DNA of 64,000 nucleotides from Serinicoccus chungangensis (GCF_006337125.1 NZ_CP040887.1:2852001-2916000), one strand, 5' to 3'. Counted from the stretch's first letter, positions 1 to 9,082 are shown. A program made the numbers and translations. The notes: generated from the sequence alone by a model not told the origin.

Positions 1-2
1 TC

Positions 3-317
3 GCGGTGGCCTCCGGCCTCTTCGTCTTCGCCCTGCGCCCGGTGGCCCTGCGCCACCTGCGCATGGAGGGCAAGGGCGGCAAGATCCTCATGGAGGGCAA
101 CATCGGTCAGACGGCCACCGTGCTCGAGCCGGTCTCCGACCGGGCCGGCCTGGTCAAGCTGCGGGGGGAGAGCTGGACCGCCCGGGCCGAGCTGGAGGGG
201 CAGACCTTCGCCGAGGGCGACCTGGTCACAGTGGTGCGCATCGACGGGGCGACCGCGGTGGTCGCCGCGTCGTCCCCGGAGGACAAGCCGTTCGACCTCG
301 AGCCGCCGCGCGACTGA
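3..317 (+). CDS. NfeD-like protein, C-terminal part (5' end cut by window)
   Basis: Only the last 104 codons are visible; the reading frame is open to the window edge, so the true start lies upstream. The visible part opens with the tail of a hydrophobic helix (SGLFVFALRP) and continues into a small beta-barrel that is typical of the NfeD C-terminal OB-like domain: G-TATVLEP, LRGESWTARA, G-LVTVVRIDG and an acidic end. NfeD proteins sit in the membrane and pair with stomatin-type proteins. The next gene, 50 bp downstream on the same strand, is such a stomatin, which makes the assignment firm despite the truncation. Confidence 0.8.
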   Translation, partial: AVASGLFVFALRPVALRHLRMEGKGGKILMEGNIGQTATVLEPVSDRAGLVKLRGESWTARAELEGQTFAEGDLVTVVRIDGATAVVAASSPEDKPFDLEPPRD

Positions 318-367
318 CCGCCCGCGGCACCACATACGTCAGCAGCACCCAACCAAGGAGAAGCTAG

Positions 368-1639
368 ATGGATCCCATCAACGTCATCGTCTGGGCCGTC
401 GTCCTCCTGCTCGCGCTCTTCGTCGTCGTGGCCGTGGCCAGGGCGATCCGGATCGTGCCGCAGGCGACGAGCGTCATCGTGGAGCGGCTCGGCAAGTACG
501 ACCGCACCCTCGACGCCGGCCTGCACTTCCTCGTGCCCTTCGTCGACCGGCCCCGCTCGGTGGTCGACCTGCGTGAGCAGGTCGTGAGCTTCCCCCCGCA
601 GCCGGTCATCACCAGCGACAACCTCGTCGTCTCCATCGACACGGTCATCTACTTCCAGCCCACGGACCCCAAGGCGGCGACCTACGAGATCGCCAACTAC
701 ATCCAGGGCATCGAGCAGCTCACCGTCACCACGCTCCGCAACGTCATCGGCTCGCTCGACCTGGAGCAGACGCTGACCAGCCGCGACATGATCAACGGCC
801 AGCTGCGCGGCGTCCTCGACGAGGCGACCGGCCGCTGGGGCATCCGGGTCAACCGGGTCGAGCTCAAGGCCATCGACCCGCCCGCCAGCGTCCAGGACTC
901 GATGGAGAAGCAGATGCGCGCCGAGCGCGACCGTCGCGCCGCGATCCTCAACGCCGAGGGCGTCAAGGGCAGCCAGATCCTCACGGCCGAGGGTGAGAAG
1001 CAGGCACAGATCCTGCGGGCCGAGGGTGCGGCCCAGTCGGCGATCCTGGAGTCCCAGGGTGAGGCCCGCGCGATCCTGCAGGTCTTCGACGCCATCCACA
1101 AGGGCAACCCGGACAGCAAGCTGCTGGCCTACCAGTACCTCCAGATGCTGCCCGAGATCGCCAAGGGCGACTCCAACCAGATGTGGGTCGTCCCGACCGA
1201 GCTCACCGCTGCCCTCGCCGGCATCGGCAACGCGCTCGGCGGCGGCAAGGGCCCCGACACCGCCGGTCTGGACGCCCCCTCGAGCGGGATCAGCTCCGAG
1301 GCGGGCGACATCGACCTCGGGGTGGACGCCCCGATGCTGGAGGACCCGCGCGAGGCGCTGCGCCGAGCCCGTGAGGAGGCCGAGGGCGCGACCCGCGACG
1401 CCGAGCTCTCCACCCGCAAGCGCTCCAAGCAGGACGCCGACACGGCCATCGCCGAGGCGGCGGAGAAGGCCCGTCAGGCCGCCAAGCCGCACGCGGCTGA
1501 GGAGCAGGGTCAGCTCGGCGAGCTGGAGCAGCCCGAGCAGGTCGCTCCCGACCTGGGGCAGCAGGCCGGCCAGGCCCAGGGGCAGCCGGCCGAGACGCCG
1601 GAGCCCGAGGGCCAGCCGACGAGGCGCGACGAGGGCTGA
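368..1639 (+). CDS. SPFH/band 7 (stomatin/QmcA-like) membrane protein
   Basis: 423 aa. A single N-terminal membrane helix (residues about 4-24) is followed by an SPFH domain (about 27-190; RIVPQATSVIVERLGKY is the classic opening) and an Ala/Glu-rich oligomerisation helix (about 190-245) with repeated AEG motifs (NAEGVKG, TAEGEKQ, RAEGAAQ). These proteins form large rings and membrane microdomains, often with NfeD, which is encoded just upstream. AAGGAG lies 7 nt before the ATG. The last 100 or so residues are a low-complexity Glu/Ala/Gln-rich tail, making the protein clearly longer than the roughly 305 aa of QmcA. A strong hairpin follows the gene. Confidence 0.92.
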   Translation: MDPINVIVWAVVLLLALFVVVAVARAIRIVPQATSVIVERLGKYDRTLDAGLHFLVPFVDRPRSVVDLREQVVSFPPQPVITSDNLVVSIDTVIYFQPTDPKAATYEIANYIQGIEQLTVTTLRNVIGSLDLEQTLTSRDMINGQLRGVLDEATGRWGIRVNRVELKAIDPPASVQDSMEKQMRAERDRRAAILNAEGVKGSQILTAEGEKQAQILRAEGAAQSAILESQGEARAILQVFDAIHKGNPDSKLLAYQYLQMLPEIAKGDSNQMWVVPTELTAALAGIGNALGGGKGPDTAGLDAPSSGISSEAGDIDLGVDAPMLEDPREALRRAREEAEGATRDAELSTRKRSKQDADTAIAEAAEKARQAAKPHAAEEQGQLGELEQPEQVAPDLGQQAGQAQGQPAETPEPEGQPTRRDEG

Positions 1640-1670
1640 GCCCGGGCCACCGAGCACCCACCACCCCCTG

Positions 1671-1709
1671 ACGAGCGGGGCACGACACCTGGTGTCGTGC
1701 CCCGCTCGT
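1671..1709. terminator. 19-bp perfect inverted repeat after the SPFH gene
   Basis: The arms at 1671-1689 and 1691-1709 are exactly complementary over 19 bp (starting ACGAGCGGGGC), with one central base, so the terminal pairs must open to form a loop. There is no T-run. It lies between the SPFH stop and the amidohydrolase start 13 bp further on, so it probably ends the NfeD-SPFH transcript; it could also act as an operator for the next gene. Confidence 0.7.
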
Positions 1710-1721
1710 AGGCTGTGCGGC

Positions 1722-2957
1722 ATGTGGATCCGCGACGTGCGCCCCTGGGGCGGGCCGGCCAGCGACGTGCGGGTGGAGGACGGGCTCATCACGCACCTCG
1801 GACCCCGCCAGGCTCGCGACGCAGACCCGGGGCCCGGGGAGGGGACGCCGGGGCAGCCGGAGGAGGAGCTGGACGGCCGCGGCCGGCTGCTGCTGCCGGC
1901 CTTCAGCGACGTGCACGTGCACCTCGACTCCACCCGGCTCGGCCTGCCGTTCCGGCCGCACACCGGCGGCCCGGGGGTGTGGACGATGATGCTCAACGAC
2001 CGGGCGCACTGGCGGGACGCGGAGGTCGGCGTCATCGACCGGGCGGCGCACACGCTGGGCCTCATGGTCGCCCGCGGCACCACCCGGGTGCGGTCCTTCG
2101 CGCAGGTCGACGTGGACTGCGGGCTCGAGCGGCTGGAGGCGGTCCTCGCCGCGCGGGAGACGCACCGCGACCGCGCCGAGGTGCAGGTCATCGCGTTCCC
2201 GCAGGCCGGGCTGCTCCGCGAGGAGGGGTCGGCCCGGGTGCTCGAGGACGCCCTGCGGGCCGGCGCCGACGTCGTCGGCGGCATCGACCCGTGCAGCCTG
2301 GACCGCGACCCGGTCCGGCACCTCGACCTCGTCTTCGACCTCGCGCAGCGGTATGCCGTGCCCGTCGACATCCACCTGCACGAGCCGGGCGAGCTGGGGC
2401 GATTCTCGGCCGACCTCGTCTGCGAGCGCACCGAGGCGCTGGGGATGCAGGGCGACGTGCTCGTCTCGCACGGCTACGGCCTCTGGGACGGCACCGAGTC
2501 GCAGACGCGCGGCCTGGTCGAACGCCTCGCCGAGCTGGACATCGCCACGGCCACGGTGGCCCCCGGAGGCCGGCAGACGCTGCCGTTGGCCCAGCTCGCC
2601 GAGGCCGGCGTGCGGGTCGGCCTCGGCCAGGACGGCCAGCGCGACTACTGGTCGCCCTACGGCAACGGCGACATGCTCGACCGCACCTGGCAGCTGGCCT
2701 TCACCCACGGGTTCCGGGCCGACGCGCTGGTCGAGCACGCGCTGGCCGTGGCCACCCGCGGCGGCGCGAGCATCATGGACCGCGACCTCCCCCGGCTCGC
2801 GGGCACGGAGGACCGACCGGGCCTGGCCCCCGGTGACCGGGCCGACCTCGTGCTGGTGGCCGGGGAGACCCCGACCTCGGCGGTGATGGACCGCCCCCAG
2901 GACCGCACGGTCCTGCACCGCGGCCGCGTCGTGGCCGAGGGCCTGGCCCTGACCTGA
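1722..2957 (+). CDS. Amidohydrolase family protein, cytosine deaminase-like
   Basis: 411 aa. Metal-dependent hydrolase of the amidohydrolase superfamily. The HVHLD motif at residues 65-69 provides the first two metal ligands. DIHLHEPG near 216 gives a further metal-binding histidine, SHGYG near 249 another, and GLGQDGQRD near 301 the catalytic aspartate. The HxHLD, HLHE and GxD pattern with a following W-P-G-MLD stretch matches the CodA/cytosine deaminase branch rather than dihydroorotases. The substrate is not determined by the sequence: cytosine, isoguanine or another N-heterocycle are possible. Start chosen at ATG 1722, just after the hairpin; a longer open frame upstream runs through the SPFH gene and is not credible. 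Confidence 0.8.
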   Translation: MWIRDVRPWGGPASDVRVEDGLITHLGPRQARDADPGPGEGTPGQPEEELDGRGRLLLPAFSDVHVHLDSTRLGLPFRPHTGGPGVWTMMLNDRAHWRDAEVGVIDRAAHTLGLMVARGTTRVRSFAQVDVDCGLERLEAVLAARETHRDRAEVQVIAFPQAGLLREEGSARVLEDALRAGADVVGGIDPCSLDRDPVRHLDLVFDLAQRYAVPVDIHLHEPGELGRFSADLVCERTEALGMQGDVLVSHGYGLWDGTESQTRGLVERLAELDIATATVAPGGRQTLPLAQLAEAGVRVGLGQDGQRDYWSPYGNGDMLDRTWQLAFTHGFRADALVEHALAVATRGGASIMDRDLPRLAGTEDRPGLAPGDRADLVLVAGETPTSAVMDRPQDRTVLHRGRVVAEGLALT

Positions 2958-2961
2958 GGAC

Positions 2962-4674
2962 TCACCGGCGGCGCAGGACCACCGACTCCCAGCCCGGCAG
3001 CGTCCCGTCGTCCAGGACCCCGGCGGCCTCCGCGGAGGTGGTGAGCACGACCTCGGCCCCGCTCCACCCCTCGAGCAGCTCCGGCGGGACGACCACCGGC
3101 GCCCGGGTGAACGAGGCGAGGGTGAGCATCGCGACGCCGTCGAGCTCGCGCTCGAAGGCCCACAGGTCCGGGTGGTCCATCGCCAGCGGCCGGACCGTCC
3201 CCCGGGCGATCACCTCCTCGTCGTGGCGCAGCGCGACGAGCGCCCGGTGGTGCTCCAGCACCGACCCCGGCACACCGGTCTGCGCGGCCGCGTTGACCTC
3301 CGTGTGGTTGGGGTTGATCCCGATCCAGGGCCGCCCGCCGGTGAAGCCCGCGCCGGGCTCGCCGGTCCACTGCACGGGCGTGCGGGCGTTGTCCCGCCCC
3401 ACCGCCCGGATGCCCCCCAGCAGCTCCTCGACCGGGGTGCCCGCGCCCTCCTGCTCCGCCACGTGGTTGAGCGACTCGATGTCGCGCAGCTCGGCCAGCG
3501 AGGCGAAGGGGAGGTTCGTCATACCGAGCTCCTCCCCCTGGTAGATGAACGGCGTGCCGCGCAGCGTGTGCAGCACCGTCGCCAGGGTCTTGGCGGAGCG
3601 CTCGCGCCAGGCCGGGTCGTCGTCGCCGAAGCGGCTGACCGCCCGCGGCTGGTCGTGGTTGTCCCAGTAGAGCGAGTTCCAGCCGGTGTCCGCGAGCGCG
3701 GTCTGCCAGCCCATGAGGCTGGCGCGCAGCAGCGGCATGGTGATCGGCACCCGGTCGAACTTGCCGCCCGGGCCGATCCCGAGGTCGACGTGCTCGAACT
3801 GGAAGACCATGTCCACCTCCCCCCGGGCGGGGTCGGTGTAGAGCCGCGCCTCCTCGGCGGTGACGCCCGGCATCTCGCCCACCGTGAGGAAGGCGCGGGG
3901 GTGGTCGGCGAAGACGCGCTCGCGCATCTGCGCGAGGAGCTCGTGCATGCGGGGGCCGTCGGCGACCAGCGCGAAGGCGTCGCCGTCCGGCAGGTCCAGC
4001 GGCTTGGAGATGAGGTTGATGACGTCCATGCGGAAGCCGTCGACGCCCCGCTCGAGCCACCAGCGCATCATCGCGTAGACCGCCTCCCTGACCTCCGGGT
4101 TCTCCCAGTTGAGGTCGGGCTGCTTGCGGCTGAAGAGGTGCAGGTAGTACTCCCCGCTCGCCGCGTCCCACTCCCACGCCGGGCCGGAGAAGAAGGAGCG
4201 CCAGTCGTTGGGCTCGGCGCCCGGCTCTCCCCCGGTGTGCCCGGGCCGCGGCGGACGCCACCAGTACCAGTCCCGGCGCGCCGACCCGGGCGCCGACCGG
4301 CTCTCCTGGAACCACGGGTGCTCGTCACTGGTGTGGTTGACCACGAGGTCCATGACGAGGCGTATGCCGCGCGCGTGCAGCTCCTCGAGGAGCTCGTCGA
4401 GGTCGGCGAGCGTGCCGAAGGTGGGGTCGAGGTCCTGGTAGTCGCTGATGTCGTAGCCGTTGTCGTCCTGCGGGCTCCGGTAGACCGGGCTCAGCCAGAC
4501 GACGTCCACCCCGAGGTGCTCGAGGTGGTCCAGCCGGTCCAGGACGCCGCGCAGGTCACCGATGCCGTCGTCGTCGCTGTCGGCGAAGCTGCGGGGGTAG
4601 ATCTGGTAGACGACGGCGGAGGCCCACCAGTCGCGCGGGAGGGGCTGGTCGAGCGGGAACGGCATACCGCCCAT
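2962..4674 (-). CDS. Glycoside hydrolase family 13 alpha-glucosidase
   Basis: 570 aa, cytoplasmic, the usual length for oligo-1,6-glucosidase/alpha-glucosidase. All four GH13 signature regions are visible: DLVVNHTS (109-116), GFRMDVIN (213-220, nucleophile Asp217), GEMPG (acid/base Glu267) and NHDQPR (339-344, transition-state Asp341). YQIYPRSFADSDDDGIGDL is the typical N-terminus. It releases glucose from short malto- or isomalto-oligosaccharides. The next upstream codons contain a second ATG (4665), so the first three residues are uncertain. It ends 4 bp from the convergent amidohydrolase stop. No sugar transporter or LacI regulator lies beside it, so the physiological substrate cannot be inferred from context. 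Confidence 0.9.
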   Translation of the reverse strand: MGGMPFPLDQPLPRDWWASAVVYQIYPRSFADSDDDGIGDLRGVLDRLDHLEHLGVDVVWLSPVYRSPQDDNGYDISDYQDLDPTFGTLADLDELLEELHARGIRLVMDLVVNHTSDEHPWFQESRSAPGSARRDWYWWRPPRPGHTGGEPGAEPNDWRSFFSGPAWEWDAASGEYYLHLFSRKQPDLNWENPEVREAVYAMMRWWLERGVDGFRMDVINLISKPLDLPDGDAFALVADGPRMHELLAQMRERVFADHPRAFLTVGEMPGVTAEEARLYTDPARGEVDMVFQFEHVDLGIGPGGKFDRVPITMPLLRASLMGWQTALADTGWNSLYWDNHDQPRAVSRFGDDDPAWRERSAKTLATVLHTLRGTPFIYQGEELGMTNLPFASLAELRDIESLNHVAEQEGAGTPVEELLGGIRAVGRDNARTPVQWTGEPGAGFTGGRPWIGINPNHTEVNAAAQTGVPGSVLEHHRALVALRHDEEVIARGTVRPLAMDHPDLWAFERELDGVAMLTLASFTRAPVVVPPELLEGWSGAEVVLTTSAEAAGVLDDGTLPGWESVVLRRR

Positions 4675-4690
4675 TCTAGGGGTGGGGGTC

Positions 4691-5218
4691 TCAGTCCTCG
4701 TCGAGCTGGGCCAGGACCATCCGGGCGATCCGCTCCGGCGGGTTGGCGACGTCGAAGACCGCCCCCCGTTCGTCGGCCTCGAGCGGTTCGAGGGTGTCCA
4801 GCTGGGACTCGAGCAGGGAGGGCGGCATGAAGTGGTCGCGGGCGCTCATGCGGTCCAGGAGCAGGCCCTTGTCACCGGAGAGATGGACGAACCACGTGCC
4901 CGCGCCGCCCTCGGTGAGGACCTCGCGGTAGGACCGTCGCAGGGCCGAGCAGGTGAGCAGCGTGGGGGTGCCGGCGGCGTTACGCTCGGCCGTCCACGCC
5001 GCGAGCGCCTTCAGCCACGGCCAGCGGTCCTCGTCCATGAGCGGCCGCCCGCTGGTCATCTTGTCCACGTTGGCCTGCGGGTGGAAGTCGTCGCCCTCGG
5101 CGAACTCCCACCCCAGACGCTCGTGCAGGGCCAGACCGATGGTGGACTTGCCGGTGCCCGAGACGCCCATGATGACGAGGTGGAGGGGCCGTCCGGCGGG
5201 GTCGGGCGTGGGGCTCAT
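4691..5218 (-). CDS. gntK: Gluconokinase
   Basis: 175 aa. Phosphorylates D-gluconate to 6-phosphogluconate with ATP for entry into the pentose phosphate pathway. The P-loop GVSGTGKS spans residues 18-25; GDDFHP and NVDKMTSGRPLMDEDRWPWL form the gluconate-binding part, and CSALRRSYRE and ARDHFMP are conserved in the GntK family. The ATG overlaps the stop codon of the upstream gluconate permease by 4 bp (ATGA), so both are translated from one transcript. No GntR regulator is visible nearby. Confidence 0.93.
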   Translation of the reverse strand: MSPTPDPAGRPLHLVIMGVSGTGKSTIGLALHERLGWEFAEGDDFHPQANVDKMTSGRPLMDEDRWPWLKALAAWTAERNAAGTPTLLTCSALRRSYREVLTEGGAGTWFVHLSGDKGLLLDRMSARDHFMPPSLLESQLDTLEPLEADERGAVFDVANPPERIARMVLAQLDED

Positions 5219-6654
5219 GGCACGACCACCCACAGCCCGGTGGCGAGGAGGAAGATCGCGAGGCCCAGGGTGGTCTCCATCACCGTCCAGGTCCGCAGCG
5301 TCGTCTTGACGTCCATCCCGAAGAAGCGGCTGACCAGCCAGAAGCCGGAGTCGTTGACGTGCGAGAGCACCGTGGCGCCGGCGGCGATGGCGAGCACCAG
5401 GCAGGCGATCTTGAGGTCGGAGAGCCCCTCCGCGGTGACGGCGGCCGAGATGAGCCCGGCCGTCGTGGTCAGCGCGACCGTCGCCGACCCCTGGGCCACC
5501 CGCAGGAGGGTGGCGATGAGGAAGGCCGACACGATGAGGGGCAGGCCCAGGTCGGCCAGGCTCTCCGAGAGGGCGGCACCGATGCCGGAGTAGCGCAGCA
5601 CCCCGCCGAACATCCCGCCGGCGCCGGTGATGAGGATGATCGCGCAGATGGGGCCGAGCGCGTCGTTGAGGAGCGTCTCGACGGTCGCGAGAGAACGCCC
5701 CCGGGTGCCCAGCACGTAGGTCGTCACGAGCAGCGTGATGAGCAGCGCCACCGGCGTCTGCCCGATGAAGACGAGCGCGTCGAGGGCGACGCTCTCGCCC
5801 AGCACCTCGGCCGAGCGCAGCGTCCCGATGCCGGTGTTGAGCGCGATGAGGAGGAACGGCAGGAGCAGCAGCCCGAGGACCAGCCCGAAGGAGGGCGGGG
5901 TCACCTCCTCCTCGCCACGGGCGATCCGCTCGGCGCGCGCGTCGTCGTCGCCGTCGTCGAGGTCCGAGGGCTCGCCCGAGACGGTGCCGCGCAGCATGGA
6001 GTCGTTGATCGGGACCATGATGTTGCCGGCGTAGACGCGGGTGAAGAGGTAGACGCCGACGTACCAGGCGACGAAGGCGACGGGGATGCCGATGAGCATG
6101 CTCAGGCCGATGGAGCCGCCGAGCTCGGTGGCGGCGGTCACCGGGCCCGGGTGCGGCGGGACGATCGCGTGCATCGCGGCGAACGCCCCGGCCGCGGGGA
6201 TGGCGTAGAGCAGCACCGAGCCGCCGAAGCGCCGGGCCACCGAGAAGATGATGGGCAGGAAGACCACGAGCCCGGCGTCGAAGAAGATCGGTATGCCGAA
6301 GAGCAGGGCGGCGACGCCGAGGGCGAAGGCGGCGCGTTGCTCGCCGAAGCGGTTGATGAGGGTGTCCGCCAGCACCTGGGCGCCGCCGGTGACCTCGAGC
6401 AGCCGGCCGATCATGGCACCGAGCCCGACGAGGAGGGCCACCGCTCCCAGGGTGCTGCCGAAGAAGCTCGTGGCCACCCCGGCCAGCTCGCCGAACGGGA
6501 TGCCGGCGGCGAGCCCGGTGAGGAAGCTGATGCTGATGAGCGCCACGAAGGCGTGCATCCGCAGCTTGATGATGAGGAAGAGCAGGACCGCGACGGCGAC
6601 GGCCGCGATGGTGAGGAGCGTCCCCGCTCCGTAGACGGGATCCATCGGTTCCAT
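5215..6654 (-). CDS. gntP: Gluconate permease, GntP family
   Basis: 479 aa polytopic membrane protein with about 12-14 hydrophobic helices and the GntP-family hallmark HAIVPPHPGPVTAA near residue 160. Proton-coupled uptake of gluconate or a related aldonate. It precedes and overlaps gntK, forming a two-gene uptake and phosphorylation unit. A charged Asp/Glu-rich loop (SEPSDLDDGDDDARAER) separates the two halves. The rare Ile codon ATA occurs in GIPIFF, inside a GGCATACC octamer. Two in-frame ATGs (6654, 6645) make the first three residues uncertain. The 99 bp upstream hold no operator I recognise. Confidence 0.92.
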   Translation of the reverse strand: MEPMDPVYGAGTLLTIAAVAVAVLLFLIIKLRMHAFVALISISFLTGLAAGIPFGELAGVATSFFGSTLGAVALLVGLGAMIGRLLEVTGGAQVLADTLINRFGEQRAAFALGVAALLFGIPIFFDAGLVVFLPIIFSVARRFGGSVLLYAIPAAGAFAAMHAIVPPHPGPVTAATELGGSIGLSMLIGIPVAFVAWYVGVYLFTRVYAGNIMVPINDSMLRGTVSGEPSDLDDGDDDARAERIARGEEEVTPPSFGLVLGLLLLPFLLIALNTGIGTLRSAEVLGESVALDALVFIGQTPVALLITLLVTTYVLGTRGRSLATVETLLNDALGPICAIILITGAGGMFGGVLRYSGIGAALSESLADLGLPLIVSAFLIATLLRVAQGSATVALTTTAGLISAAVTAEGLSDLKIACLVLAIAAGATVLSHVNDSGFWLVSRFFGMDVKTTLRTWTVMETTLGLAIFLLATGLWVVVP

Positions 6655-6753
6655 GTGCGTCTCCCCGGGGTCGACATCGGTGGCGTCGGCCCACCGTAGC
6701 CGCGCCCCGGGTGCGGGGCGAGGAGGAACGCCGCGCGCGTGTGCCGGGCCCGC

Positions 6754-7392
6754 TCAGGCCAGGTCGACCCAGGACTCCCCTGCCGTGCCGGGCACCGGCT
6801 CGGCCTCCCCACCGGTGAGCTCGGCCAGCAGGTCGGGCAGGGCGTCGGCCCGGTCGACCGGCACCTGCAGCCGCAGGGTCACCTGCGGGCCATAGCGGGT
6901 GTCGGCGATGTGCACGCCGCGCGCCCGCAGGTCGTGCTCCAGGCGCCCGGCGACCCCGTGCCCCACCCGCACGTCCACCTCGCGCACCCGGGCCCGGGTC
7001 AGCAGCCGGGCCTCGTCGAGGGCGACGCGGACGGCGCCGGAGTAGGCGCGGACCAGCCCGCCGGTGCCGAGCCTGGTCCCGCCGAACCAGCGGGAGACGA
7101 CGGCGACCACGTCGCTCACCCCCGCGTGCGTGAGCGTCTCGAGCATCGGCATACCTGCCGTGCCCGCGGGTTCGCCGTCGTCGTTGCTGCGCACCGTCGC
7201 CCCGTCCGGGCCGAGGACGAAGGCCGAGCAGTGGTGGCCGGCGTCCCAGAGCGCGGCGCGAGACTCCTCGACCACGCCGCGCGCCGCGTCCTCGTCGTCG
7301 ACCCGGCGCAGCCAGCACTCGAAGACCGAGCGCCGCTCCTCGGTGCGGACGACGACGGGAGCGGCGAGGGTGCGGTAGGTCGTCGGCTCCAC
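6754..7392 (-). CDS. YigZ/IMPACT family protein (UPF0029)
   Basis: 212 aa. The N-terminal Impact domain (about 15-125) carries ECWLRRVDDEDAAR, GDDGEPAGTAGMPML-type loop and VVSRWFGGTRLGTGGLVRAY, all characteristic of YigZ. A smaller ferredoxin-like C-terminal domain (about 140-205) follows. The family is universal; the eukaryotic relative IMPACT regulates Gcn2, but the bacterial role is not settled. GTG start at 7392. It stands alone on the minus strand, and the 45 bp to the divergent copC-like gene hold both starts. Confidence 0.9.
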   Translation of the reverse strand: MEPTTYRTLAAPVVVRTEERRSVFECWLRRVDDEDAARGVVEESRAALWDAGHHCSAFVLGPDGATVRSNDDGEPAGTAGMPMLETLTHAGVSDVVAVVSRWFGGTRLGTGGLVRAYSGAVRVALDEARLLTRARVREVDVRVGHGVAGRLEHDLRARGVHIADTRYGPQVTLRLQVPVDRADALPDLLAELTGGEAEPVPGTAGESWVDLA

Positions 7393-7437
7393 CCGGGCAG
7401 GGTATGCCGTCCAGGAGCGCGACCTAGACTCGAGCGC

Positions 7438-8094
7438 ATGTCACCGATGCGTCGTTCCACCGCCCTGCTCGCGGCCCTGGCCCTGGTCGCCCTGCCGCTG
7501 CCGGCCCAGGCCCACGACGAGCTCACCGGCAGCGACCCGGAGGACGGCGCGACGGTCGAGGCCGGGGAGCTGGACGAGCTGACCCTGACCTTCAGCGGCG
7601 CGGTCGCCGAGGTCGGGGCCGCGGTCAGCGTCACCGACCCCGACGGCGGCTCGGCCCTCGACGGGGAGCCGGAGGTCGAGGGCACCGAGGTGACCCAGGA
7701 CCTGGTGGACGACCTCGCGGACGGCGACTACGCCGTCGCCTGGAGGGTGACCAGCGAGGACGGGCACCCCATCTCCGGCGAGTTCGGCTTCACCGTGACC
7801 GGCGGCGACGAGGAGGACACCGAGGAGGCCTCCCCGGCCCCGACCCCCTCCGAGGAACCCCAGGAGGAGACGTCCGAGGAGGCGGAGCCCACCGAGTCCT
7901 CGACCGGGCAGGAGGCCGACGAGACGACGCCGGAGCAGACGGACGACGCCGCCTCCGAGGACGCCACGAGCGCCGACTCCGCGACGACGGGCGCATCCTC
8001 CGGGCTGCCCGTGTGGGCGTGGGTGCTGCTCGCCGCGGGCGGCGTGGGCGTGCTCGCCCTCATGGCCGCCACCTGGCAGCGCGGGCGCCGGTGA
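7438..8094 (+). CDS. CopC domain protein, exported and membrane-anchored
   Basis: 218 aa. A Sec signal peptide (residues 1-25, MRRSTALLAALALVALPLP, cleavage after AQA) leaves HDEL as the mature N-terminus; in CopC proteins this histidine is a copper(II) ligand. The CopC fold runs to about residue 120, with SEDGHPISGEF providing the second conserved histidine. A Glu/Thr/Ser-rich spacer (about 122-180) leads to a C-terminal membrane helix (LPVWAWVLLAAGGVGVLALM) and a short basic tail. Probable copper binding at the outer face of the membrane. No CopD or copper ATPase is adjacent, so a copper role rests on the domain alone. The ATG at 7438 is favoured; 7447 is a second option. Confidence 0.85.
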   Translation: MSPMRRSTALLAALALVALPLPAQAHDELTGSDPEDGATVEAGELDELTLTFSGAVAEVGAAVSVTDPDGGSALDGEPEVEGTEVTQDLVDDLADGDYAVAWRVTSEDGHPISGEFGFTVTGGDEEDTEEASPAPTPSEEPQEETSEEAEPTESSTGQEADETTPEQTDDAASEDATSADSATTGASSGLPVWAWVLLAAGGVGVLALMAATWQRGRR

Positions 8095-8232
8095 GGCGCT
8101 GGCCGATGCGGGCGCCGTGACCGCACTGATGTACCGTAGGGCCACGGAATACACATCCCCGGGCCGGCTCCGCGACCTGAGCGATCAGCCAGCGATGCCG
8201 CCCCGGCAGACTCGATACAAGGGGGTCACGCC

Positions 8233-8481
8233 ATGGGGCGCGGCCGGGCCAAGGCAAAGCAGATCAAGGTGGCACGGAAGCTGAAGTACTCAGCGCCGGA
8301 CACCGACCTTTCGGCACTCGAGCGGGAGCTGCACTCCTCGCGCGGCGAGTTCGACTACTCCCCGCCGTCGGACGAGCAGGACGACGACGAGCCCGAGGAC
8401 GATGACGACCCCTACGCCTCCTACGCGGAGGGCGACGAGGACGACGAGTACGGCTCCTGGGCGGCCGGCGGACAGCGGTGA
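8233..8481 (+). CDS. DUF3073 domain-containing protein
   Basis: 82 aa. MGRGRAKAKQIKVARKLKY is the invariant basic N-terminus of the actinobacterial DUF3073 family; the rest is very acidic (runs of Asp/Glu from residue 45). The function is unknown. Its position near purM and purF matches the order in mycobacteria, where the homologue (Rv0810c) sits beside purM. The strongly bipolar charge suggests a nucleic-acid or ribosome contact, but this is inference. The AAGGGGG ahead of the ATG serves as ribosome binding site. Confidence 0.9.
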   Translation: MGRGRAKAKQIKVARKLKYSAPDTDLSALERELHSSRGEFDYSPPSDEQDDDEPEDDDDPYASYAEGDEDDEYGSWAAGGQR

Positions 8482-8539
8482 CGTCTCGCCCGCACCGGCA
8501 CCCGATCGCTGAGGTCGGACGCCGGGGACGGGCGGGCGG

Positions 8540-9079
8540 ATGAGCACCCGCAGCCGGCACGAGGCCCGCTGGACCGACGAGCGGTCGACGGCGAGCGGCC
8601 GTCTGCCGCGCAACCAGTGGTGGGTCCTTCCCGTCCTGCTGGCCGGCCTCGCGCTCGTCCTCTTCGTCGCGTGGCGCGTCTACAACGGTGTCGACACGGT
8701 GACCTACGAGGTGCGCCGGTGCGAGGCGCCGCTCACCGAGGACGCCAGCTGGAGCGAGGTGCAGGCAGCGGCCTGCGACCCCGTCGACGCGGCAGCCCTG
8801 CCCGCCTCGGTGGTGCTCATGCGCGGTGAGGAACCGGTCGAGCCGGACCTCACGGAGGGCGCGCTCCTCACGTGGGAGGGCTGGGCGGTCAACTCCCCCG
8901 AGCACAGCGTGCAGGTCCGTCTGGAGGACCCGGCGCAGACCATCGTCATCGCCGAGCCGACCAACGAGCGGGTGCGCACCGCGCTCACCCCCGACGCCGC
9001 GGACATCCGCTGGGGTGGCTTCATCGGCGGGCGTGGCCCCACGGAGTACTGGGTCCTCGTCACCCCCGCCGCGCGCTAG
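8540..9079 (+). CDS. Single-pass membrane protein of unknown function
   Basis: 179 aa. A basic cytoplasmic N-terminus (about 1-26), one membrane helix (about 27-47, WWVLPVLLAGLALVLFVAWRVY) and an extracytoplasmic domain of about 130 residues with two or three cysteines (C61, C77 region). I recognise no domain. The topology resembles small actinobacterial DUF4307-type proteins, but the sequence does not let me assert it. The stop codon is followed directly by a single copy of the GCACCGGACGC repeat described elsewhere; the purM gene ends 43 bp beyond on the other strand. Confidence 0.75.
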   Translation: MSTRSRHEARWTDERSTASGRLPRNQWWVLPVLLAGLALVLFVAWRVYNGVDTVTYEVRRCEAPLTEDASWSEVQAAACDPVDAAALPASVVLMRGEEPVEPDLTEGALLTWEGWAVNSPEHSVQVRLEDPAQTIVIAEPTNERVRTALTPDAADIRWGGFIGGRGPTEYWVLVTPAAR

Positions 9080-9082
9080 CCC

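Noticed and set aside
107..2431. Open frame of 774 codons on the minus strand
   Set aside because: Antisense to NfeD, SPFH and amidohydrolase genes; its content is a low-complexity mirror of them.
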